This document shows, one piece after another, positions 6,101 through 8,861 of a DNA stretch of 8,861 nucleotides. The stretch spans positions 1 to 8,861 of the forward strand of contig JBIKVN010000129.1 in assembly GCA_044356865.1 (NCBI GenBank). The letters run 5' to 3'. Under the pieces are notes generated by a model. The model was not told the DNA's origin. It did not search any database and was given only the letters and a program-made list of their open reading frames with translations. The DNA is from JBEIUL01 sp044356865 (GTDB lineage Bacteria > Planctomycetota > Phycisphaerae > Phycisphaerales > SM1A02). Numbering within the stretch: position 1 is the stretch's first letter; each line of letters begins with the position of its first letter. The translations under genes were made by a program, and so were the position numbers.

Positions 6101-8861
6101 CGATCCTCGCCTTCGTCCGCGCCCTCGACAGCGAGCCGACCATGGCCGAGAGCACCGTCCGCATCGTCGGGCTCCGGAACGCCGCGGCCGCCGCGGTCGC
6201 CCGGACCCTCACCGCGATGCTCACCCCGGAGGCGGCGCCCGCCGCGACCGGCCTCGCGAAGGCGATGCAGGAGCAGATCCGCCGCCTGTCCATCCGCCGC
6301 GACGGGGCCGGCCAGCCGGATCTCAAGCTTGACCTGACCAAGCCCACCAAGATCACCGCCGACGAGCGGATCAACGCGGTGATCATCGCCAGCACGCCCG
6401 ACAACATCAGCGCCCTCGAGGAGGTCGCCCGCACCCTCGACAGCCTTCCGCTCACCACCGCGGTGCAGGTCCAGATCTACCCGCTCGAGAACATCTCCTC
6501 CGAGCAGTTCTCGCGGATCCTGCGGGAACTCTTCGAGCAGGGCAAGAAGCTCGGCAGCATTCCCGGCACCGATCTCGCCGGGCTGCCGGCCGGCGCGACC
6601 GGCAAGGCCCTGCTCTCGGACGTGGTCATCACCGTCGACGATCGCACCAACTCGGTGATCGTGGCCGGCCCCGAGGACGCCCTCGCCCTCGTCGACGTGC
6701 TCAAGACCCGCCTCGACGGCGAGCTCGGCGTGGGCTGGGTCGAGCCGCGGATCATGCCGCTGCGCTGGGCCGACGCCGAGACGCTCGCGACCACGCTGCA
6801 GTCGGTGCTGGTCGAGGGCAAGACCGAGCTTCCCGAGGCCACGCCGATGCAGAAGCAGGTCGGCCGCATCCGCATGGCCCGCATGGACGGCAACGGCGGG
6901 GCCATCGTCGACAGCGACGTCTTCGTCCCGATGTCGCAGCTGGTGATCCGCCCCGAGCCGCAGCTGAACGCCCTCATGGTCGTCGGCAGCCAGGGGAACG
7001 TCGCGATCGTCGCCGAGCTCGTCCGCCAGCTCGACGTCGAGGCCGCCTCGCCCGCGGCGCTGGTCCGCGTCTACCCGCTCGCCCACGCCTCGGCCTCGCG
7101 GATCGCCCCGCTCGCGGCGCAACTCTTCGACCAGCAGCGGGGAAGCAAGGTGCTGCGCGAGGACGACCGCCTGAAGGCCATCGCCGACGAGCGGACCAAC
7201 ACGCTCATCGTGTCGACCAGTCCGCGGTCGTTCGCGATCTTCGAGGAGATCCTCAAGTCGCTCGACCGCGAACTGCCGCCCGACATCAAGGAAATCCGCA
7301 CCATCGAGCTGAAGAACGCCTCGGCGGCCCGTCTCGCCCCGATGGTGCAGACGCTCATGGACGCCCGGCTCGAGCGGCTTCGCAAGGTCGCCCCCGAGAC
7401 TGCCGACCTCGAGCGGGCGACGGTCCTGTCCGACGGCCGCGCCAACGCCCTGATCGTCGCCGCCGGCGCCGACGCGTTCGGCGTCATCCAGGCGCTGGTG
7501 AAGGACCTCGACCGCGAGGAGCTCGTCGATCAGGGCCTGCTCACCGCGGTGCCGCTCAAGAAGGCGAACCTCGAGCGCGTGGCGTCGGCCCTGAACCAGA
7601 TCATGGAGCGCCGCTACGCCGACCTGCCGAACGAGGTCGGCCGCCGCGTCAAGCCGCTCATCCTGACCGATCCCCGCACGAGCAGCCTGCTGGTCAGCGC
7701 CGGACCCGACGACCTCAAGGCGATCGTCGACCTCGTCGAGAAGCTCGAGGCCACGCCCGCCAACTTCGCGGTGGGCGTCGAGGTCATCGCCCTCGCGAGC
7801 GGCCGCGCCGACCTCATGGCCCCGCGGCTCGAGCAGCTGATGAAGGAACGGGCGACGAGCCTCGGCGAGAGCAAGGAGCCGTCGGATTCGGTCGCCATCG
7901 TGGCCGATGTCACCAGCAACAGCCTGATCGTCGCGGCGAGCCCCGAGAACGTCGAGGTCATCCGCGGCCTCGCCGCCCTCCTCGCCGACGCCGCCGCGAA
8001 GGCGGTGGGCGGCCAGGCCTTCGAGATCGTGACGCTCTCCCGCGGCAAGGCCGGCGAGATCGTCGCCCTGCTCGACGACCTGTACATGCAGGAGGAGAAC
8101 CGGCGCCGCGGCGCGAACACCGTGGCCGCCGCCGCCGAGGAGCGGATCAACGCCGTGATCCTCAGCGGCTCCGAGGTCGATCTCCAGACCATGCGTCGCA
8201 TGGTCGCCCAGCTCGACGGCGTGAAGCCGAACGCGGTGGTCGAGATCAAGTACATCCCGCTCGCGTCGGCGAACGTGATCGAGACCGTCAACCTCATCCA
8301 GGCCGTGCTCAGCGGCTCGAGCCTTGCCGGCGGCCGCAACCAGCAGCAGGCCATCGTCCTCAAGTACCTGCGGCAGGTCGCGGGCGACGAGGGCGGGCCG
8401 GGCGAGCCGATCGAGCTCGAGGTGTCGGCGGCCCTGCGGCAGTCGATCAGCCTGACGCCCGATGTCCGCACCAACACCATCATCGTGCGGGCCCCGCGCG
8501 AGTCGATGGAGCTCATCGAGCGGATGATCCGCGACCTCGACGGCTCCTCCGCCGGCGCCCAGAACATCCGCATCTTCCGGCTCGCGAACGCCGACGCCGA
8601 GCAGATGGCCCGGGTGCTCACCGAGCTCTTCAACCTGAAGCAGCAGGGCAATCTCTACGTGCTGCGGCCCCGCGAGGCGGGCGACGCCGGCATCGATCCC
8701 GCCTCGGCCGGCGGCGAGGGCCTGCTCGGCAGCGAACTCTCGCTCGTGCCCGACGAGCGGCAGGCCCTCTCGATCACCGTCGACAACCGCACCAACTCGC
8801 TGCTCGTCTCGGGCACGCCGAACTACCTCGACCTCGTGGCGAAAGTCGTGACCGAGCTCGA
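1..8861 (+). CDS. Giant multi-repeat secretin N-domain protein (internal fragment, open at both ends)
   Basis: Frame 1 is open for all 2,953 complete codons; the last two bases (GA) begin a further Asp or Glu codon. The protein is 35 successive Secretin_N (PF03958, N1/NolW-like) units with short linkers. Each shows a V-x-V-x-x-L strand, a helix, a signature strand like ADxRTNSLVVSA, and a second helix ending LD. In GspD/PilQ-type secretins such domains form stacked periplasmic rings, normally two or three per chain, so 35 is far outside the usual architecture. I read no cysteine codon and only six tryptophans, consistent with an exported scaffold. No start is assigned: Met2 lies inside the first helix of a unit already under way, so the gene begins upstream. 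No signal peptide, LysM/SPOR module or secretin barrel is in view. Codon use is uniform, third positions are nearly all G/C, and there is no frameshift. The domain family is near certain; the cellular role (envelope structure or secretion channel stalk) is inferred. Planctomycetota origin is likely. Confidence 0.95.
202..402 (+). repeat. Secretin_N unit 2
   Basis: Residues 68-134, 67 aa. Starts IRVRPLVFADAAA. The signature is atypical (VTAAGGANALLLVGL): Gly-Gly replaces the usual Asp-x-Arg, but Asn112 and closing Asp134 are kept. Confidence 0.8.
433..672 (+). repeat. Secretin_N unit 3
   Basis: Residues 145-224, 80 aa. Starts RTFPLKFATASEVAPV. A charged loop (DQQESDPRILLERLRRSRGE) precedes the near-consensus signature VEADARTNSLVVSG with Asn202; closes VELD at 224. 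Confidence 0.9.
694..894 (+). repeat. Secretin_N unit 4 (signature Asn replaced)
   Basis: Residues 232-298, 67 aa. Starts RTLLTFTPRNADPRALV. Signature LVADAASGAVVAVG has Gly276 where Asn is expected; helix 2 still closes GRLD at 298, so spacing is preserved. Confidence 0.78.
919..1152 (+). repeat. Secretin_N unit 5
   Basis: Residues 307-384, 78 aa. Starts VDLTVLSLRHVDAATAAA; contains Trp336 in the loop. Signature VTADPAANRLLVSA with Asn362; closes ATLD at 384. A Gly-rich linker (RGDGGSS) follows. Confidence 0.87.
1183..1380 (+). repeat. Secretin_N unit 6
   Basis: Residues 395-460, 66 aa, compact. Starts LRVFTLSTANAADVAKAV. Signature VTAESSSNAILVNA with Asn438; closes KELD at 460. Confidence 0.88.
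1405..1671 (+). repeat. Secretin_N unit 7 (Ala/Arg-rich insert)
   Basis: Residues 469-557, 89 aa. Starts QVRTVFLRNARADQVAPLV. The insert at about residues 492-520 is rich in Ala, Arg and Glu and ends in Pro, and may extend helix 1. Signature VAADARLNAVVVSG with Asn535; closes AQLD at 557. Confidence 0.87.
1699..1890 (+). repeat. Secretin_N unit 8
   Basis: Residues 567-630, 64 aa, among the shortest. Starts SVRVLAIENADAADLARSL. Signature VRVNAASNSLIVRA with Asn608 and Asn in place of the usual Asp four residues earlier; closes GQID at 630. Confidence 0.88.
1912..2316 (+). repeat. Secretin_N unit 9 (largest, about 70-residue insert)
   Basis: Residues 638-772, 135 aa, twice the minimal unit. 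Starts RQMRTIPLDASKADAADVAR. Helix 1 runs to about residue 666, then a Gly/Pro/Ala-rich insert to about 737. Signature ITVDKAT-like: IAVDKATNSLVLVG with Asn747. The closing helix (ARLLAEQAIRELP) lacks LD and has Ile at the +22 position. Confidence 0.8.
1999..2211 (+). other. Low-complexity insert in unit 9 with a hydrophobic Ala-rich segment
   Basis: Residues 667-737. A Gly-rich start (GGESGGGVEVIPVDELL) and a Pro-rich stretch are followed by RGAIGAALSALASAALAVAD at 707-726. That is an uncharged Ala/Leu segment after an Arg, ending Ala-Val-Ala, then by PPAAAPADEGG. It resembles a weak signal peptide or short membrane-seeking helix, but it sits in mid-protein and in frame. It may simply be a flexible Ala/Pro linker; no function can be assigned. 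Confidence 0.6.
2332..2547 (+). repeat. Secretin_N unit 10 (most degenerate)
   Basis: Residues 778-849, 72 aa. Starts RIRSIPLEQGTDPARVQALV. It has lost both landmark residues: Arg827 replaces the signature Asn in IVVDPQDRAIVVAA, and Ala849 stands at the closing acidic position (helix IGQLIATFARAD). The hydrophobic pattern is intact, so the fold is probably kept. Confidence 0.72.
2569..2829 (+). repeat. Secretin_N unit 11
   Basis: Residues 857-943, 87 aa. Starts VTVKVYALENVGADRAV. The insert includes LAVTLERDGTTVEATFDPSQ, which could form an extra beta hairpin. Signature AVPDAATNSVTIIG with Asn921; closes LSFAD at 943. Confidence 0.83.
2854..3060 (+). repeat. Secretin_N unit 12
   Basis: Residues 952-1020, 69 aa. 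Starts AVRVITLKNAQAGAIAPTL. Near-ideal signature VAADVRTNTLVVTA with Asn998; closes ARLD at 1020. Its DNA shares 18 identical bases with the signature of unit 34. Confidence 0.92.
3085..3279 (+). repeat. Secretin_N unit 13 (signature Asn replaced)
   Basis: Residues 1029-1093, 65 aa. Starts PLEVLALAHLEANAAAGLL. Signature IVPDAGSATLLVRA has Ala1071 in place of Asn; closes KEID at 1093. Confidence 0.8.
3298..3519 (+). repeat. Secretin_N unit 14 (signature Asn replaced)
   Basis: Residues 1100-1173, 74 aa. Starts FPVRSIALARADAAAVATAV. Signature VIGDPRSATLLVAA has Ala1151. The core SATLLV is shared with adjacent unit 13, suggesting these two arose by a local duplication after the Asn was lost. Closes ERFD at 1173. 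Confidence 0.8.
3541..3777 (+). repeat. Secretin_N unit 15
   Basis: Residues 1181-1259, 79 aa. Starts LDFRVYPLEHARAEEIAGTV. The loop FWTESMRGLGRGGNREDRSS carries Trp1209 and a Gly/Arg-rich stretch. Signature IRPDERLNALVVTG with Asn1237; closes GELD at 1259. Confidence 0.9.
3802..4005 (+). repeat. Secretin_N unit 16 (signature Asn replaced)
   Basis: Residues 1268-1335, 68 aa. Starts RTVRTYRPAGGDPATVAELL. Signature ITPVPRSGLVIVSA has Gly1313 for Asn and Val for the usual Asp. Glu1335 replaces the closing Asp (AGLE). Confidence 0.77.
4033..4230 (+). repeat. Secretin_N unit 17
   Basis: Residues 1345-1410, 66 aa. Starts TAVVAIEFARAGEIATTL. Signature VLANDGANSLVISA with Asn1388; closes AKLD at 1410. 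Confidence 0.88.
4252..4443 (+). repeat. Secretin_N unit 18
   Basis: Residues 1418-1481, 64 aa, minimal form with only a Gly-rich turn (GSRGGGQG) between helix 1 and the signature. Signature VTADVRTNSLILNA with Asn1459; closes AGLD at 1481. A good reference for the core domain without inserts. Confidence 0.92.
4465..4707 (+). repeat. Secretin_N unit 19
   Basis: Residues 1489-1569, 81 aa. Starts TIVRTFALGEAKADEVVRIL. An acidic loop (GVALKLDEDSPAVKVTA) precedes signature IVADRRSNSLVVTA with Asn1547. Closes AKLE, Glu at 1569. Confidence 0.9.
4729..4926 (+). repeat. Secretin_N unit 20
   Basis: Residues 1577-1642, 66 aa. Starts VEFRVIPLEHAIAGDVSLTL. Signature VDANRLENRLIVGA with Asn1620; closes EAID at 1642. 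Confidence 0.88.
4945..5154 (+). repeat. Secretin_N unit 21
   Basis: Residues 1649-1718, 70 aa. Starts RQTDFVPLRFAEAEKVRDAL; unusually aromatic (SYFYGAY after helix 1, Trp1707 in helix 2). Signature IVSDPASNSLVISA with Asn1696; closes AKLD at 1718. Confidence 0.9.
5173..5439 (+). repeat. Secretin_N unit 22 (charged Pro-rich insert)
   Basis: Residues 1725-1813, 89 aa. Starts SLQLKVVPLVHADAGSVAAAI. The insert at about 1750-1780 is basic, then acidic, then Pro-rich (RRGEDEERDPPP), and is followed by Trp1781. Signature VSAERQTNSLVISA with Asn1791; closes KQLD at 1813. Confidence 0.9.
5467..5670 (+). repeat. Secretin_N unit 23
   Basis: Residues 1823-1890, 68 aa. Starts PRLIPVTVGNPEQLASAI. Signature IVADAGSNALIVRA with Asn1868. 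Helix 2 (ILAVAEALQQQAEAQ) runs through the usual end with Gln1890 at the closing acidic position, so the helix may continue toward unit 24. Confidence 0.85.
5692..5889 (+). repeat. Secretin_N unit 24
   Basis: Residues 1898-1963, 66 aa. Starts LSVRLIPLKSANAGRVADAI. Signature VQVDVTTNGLVVAA with Asn1941; closes ERMD at 1963. Confidence 0.88.
5911..6129 (+). repeat. Secretin_N unit 25 (signature altered)
   Basis: Residues 1971-2043, 73 aa. Starts QAIFVIDLANVPPDSAKRVI. The signature strand is atypical (VSAVPGRPALIVVAN): Pro2021 stands where Asn is expected, preceded by an extra strand KIIIDPVK. Closes RALD at 2043. Confidence 0.75.
6151..6441 (+). repeat. Secretin_N unit 26 (long basic insert)
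   Basis: Residues 2051-2147, 97 aa. Starts STVRIVGLRNAAAAAVARTL. The insert at about 2075-2114 includes a likely basic helix (LAKAMQEQIRRLSIRRDG). Signature ITADERINAVIIAS with Asn2125; closes RTLD at 2147. Confidence 0.87.
6463..6717 (+). repeat. Secretin_N unit 27
   Basis: Residues 2155-2239, 85 aa. Starts VQVQIYPLENISSEQFSRIL. The insert at about 2181-2206 is Gly/Pro-rich (GSIPGTDLAGLPAGATG). Signature ITVDDRTNSVIVAG with Asn2217; closes TRLD at 2239. Confidence 0.91.
6739..7035 (+). repeat. Secretin_N unit 28 (long Met-rich insert)
   Basis: Residues 2247-2345, 99 aa. Trp2246 and Trp2256 flank the first strand (VEPRIMPLRWADAETLA). The insert at about 2272-2314 has four Met residues and a Gly-rich turn (GRIRMARMDGNGGA). 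Signature VIRPEPQLNALMVVG with Asn2323; closes RQLD at 2345. Confidence 0.87.
7057..7266 (+). repeat. Secretin_N unit 29
   Basis: Residues 2353-2422, 70 aa. Starts ALVRVYPLAHASASRIAPLA. Signature AIADERTNTLIVST with Asn2400; closes KSLD at 2422. Confidence 0.92.
7285..7512 (+). repeat. Secretin_N unit 30
   Basis: Residues 2429-2504, 76 aa. Starts KEIRTIELKNASAARLAPMV. Helix 1 appears extended by a charged stretch (DARLERLRKVAPETADLE). Signature VLSDGRANALIVAA with Asn2482; closes KDLD at 2504. Confidence 0.9.
7534..7749 (+). repeat. Secretin_N unit 31 (Ser for signature Asn)
   Basis: Residues 2512-2583, 72 aa. Starts GLLTAVPLKKANLERVASAL. Signature ILTDPRTSSLLVSA has Ser2561 in place of Asn, the mildest of the seven substitutions. 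Closes EKLE, Glu at 2583. Confidence 0.88.
7771..7986 (+). repeat. Secretin_N unit 32
   Basis: Residues 2591-2662, 72 aa. Starts VGVEVIALASGRADLMAPRL. Signature IVADVTSNSLIVAA with Asn2640. The end of helix 2 (GLAALLADAAAK) is shifted by one residue, leaving Ala2662 at the +22 position and Asp at 2663. Confidence 0.87.
8014..8217 (+). repeat. Secretin_N unit 33
   Basis: Residues 2672-2739, 68 aa. Starts QAFEIVTLSRGKAGEIVALL. Signature VAAAAEERINAVILSG with Asn2717, containing an Ala run where the Asp usually lies. Closes AQLD at 2739. Confidence 0.87.
8236..8541 (+). repeat. Secretin_N unit 34 (long insert)
   Basis: Residues 2746-2847, 102 aa, the second longest. Starts VVEIKYIPLASANVIETVNL. 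The insert at about 2771-2815 includes a Gln/Gly-rich turn, a likely helix (AIVLKYLRQVAG) and a strand (EPIELEVSA). Signature LTPDVRTNTIIVRA with Asn2825; closes RDLD at 2847. Confidence 0.9.
8563..8861 (+). repeat. Secretin_N unit 35 (3' end cut by window)
   Basis: Residues 2855-2953. Starts NIRIFRLANADAEQMARVL. The insert at about 2881-2922 begins with a strand (GNLYVLRPRE), continues Gly/Ala-rich and ends in an acidic ELSLVPDERQ. Signature ITVDNRTNSLLVSG with Asn2932. The closing residue should be 2954, the codon beginning GA at 8860, which can only give Asp or Glu in the absence of a stop-free exception (GAN codes Asp/Glu). The array probably continues or leads to the C-terminal region beyond. 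Confidence 0.88.

Larger units (their letters stand above)
1..8861 (+). repeat. Array of 35 tandem protein repeats (Secretin_N units)
   Basis: The array fills the window. Consensus, seen by aligning units by eye: (V/I)RV(Y/I)PLxxAxAxxIAxxL, a variable loop, then V(T/A)ADxRTNSLVV(S/T)A, six or so residues, and an amphipathic helix IEQLIxxLD. The signature Asn is kept in 28 of 35 units. Position +22 from it is Asp in 27 and Glu in 3 of the 34 units where it can be read. Units diverge strongly at DNA level: the longest identical stretch I noticed between two units is about 18 bases (2980-2997 and 8461-8478). The duplications therefore look old and under protein-level selection, not like a recent tandem expansion. 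The units are listed separately below, with residue numbers counted from base 1. Confidence 0.93.

Noticed and set aside
5118..6332. Plus-strand frame-3 ORF of 404 residues
   Set aside because: The translation is almost entirely Arg, Ala, Pro, Gly and Asp, typical of a shifted high-GC frame, and it overlaps well-formed units 21-26 in frame 1.
2851..7122. Minus-strand ORF of 1,423 residues
   Set aside because: It lies in exact antisense codon register to the repeat gene and is open only because the sense strand avoids TTA, CTA and TCA. Its product is a Gly/Asp/Arg/His-rich low-complexity sequence with no recognisable domain, and its start would be TTG.
7614..8651. Minus-strand ORF of 345 residues and similar Ser/Ala/Arg-rich minus-strand ORFs (2811-3350, 3816-4901, 5022-5495, 5529-6458, 6477-6977, 7071-7487)
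   Set aside because: Ser/Arg/Ala-rich composition with false periodicity copied from the repeats, and full overlap with the coherent frame-1 protein.
1..8861. CRISPR array or DNA-level tandem repeat
   Set aside because: The periodicity is at protein level with variable unit length. Copies differ widely in DNA sequence and are coding throughout.
8563..8861. Beginning of the C-terminal secretin barrel (GspD/PulD family)
   Set aside because: The last 300 bases are still a recognisable N-domain unit up to its final helix. No barrel-type sequence appears before the window ends, so calling this gspD or pilQ is not supported.
1..8861. Promoters, terminators, riboswitches or RNA genes inside the window
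   Set aside because: No non-coding stretch exists. GC-rich inverted repeats can be found by chance in such sequence, but none is followed by a T-run and all lie inside conserved coding sequence.

Overview
The whole window is the inside of one giant gene on the + strand. Reading frame 1 (codons starting at base 1) has no stop codon from base 1 to base 8859. That is 2,953 consecutive sense codons, and the frame is still open at both edges, so neither the true start nor the true stop is visible. There is no intergenic DNA, no second gene, no RNA gene and no mobile element. An ORF search that needs a start and a stop inside the window misses this gene and returns only shadow frames.

The translated protein is a tandem array of 35 divergent copies of the short secretin N-domain (N1/NolW-like; Pfam Secretin_N, PF03958; 'type II/III secretion system short domain'). 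This is the small beta-alpha-beta-beta-alpha domain found in two or three copies in the periplasmic part of GspD, PulD and PilQ secretins. Units are about 64 to 135 residues long and most are 64 to 90. Each starts with a strand like V-R-V-Y-P-L-x-x-A, continues with an amphipathic helix, then a strand carrying the signature D-x-R-T-N-S-L-V-V-S-A, and ends in a helix closing with L-D. The distance from the signature Asn to the closing Asp is 22 residues in essentially every unit. Length differences come from insertions between the first helix and the signature strand. No C-terminal secretin barrel, signal peptide or peptidoglycan-binding domain lies in the window; any of these could lie outside it.

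Layout: unit 1 is cut by the left edge. Units 2-11 (bases 202-2829) alternate short and long. Unit 9 carries a large Gly/Pro/Ala-rich insert with a hydrophobic Ala-rich stretch. Units 12-25 (2854-6129) are mostly compact. Units 26-28 and 34-35 carry inserts of roughly 25 to 45 residues. Unit 35 is cut by the right edge just before its closing Asp/Glu.

The organism has a high-GC genome (about 70% by eye, third positions almost all G or C). A giant protein built from many Secretin_N domains best fits Planctomycetota, whose genomes encode many long proteins with this domain. This is inferred from protein architecture and composition, not from a marker gene. Cellular role is inference: an exported, envelope-associated structural or assembly protein related to secretin periplasmic rings. 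The unusual thing here is the number of N-domains in a single chain.
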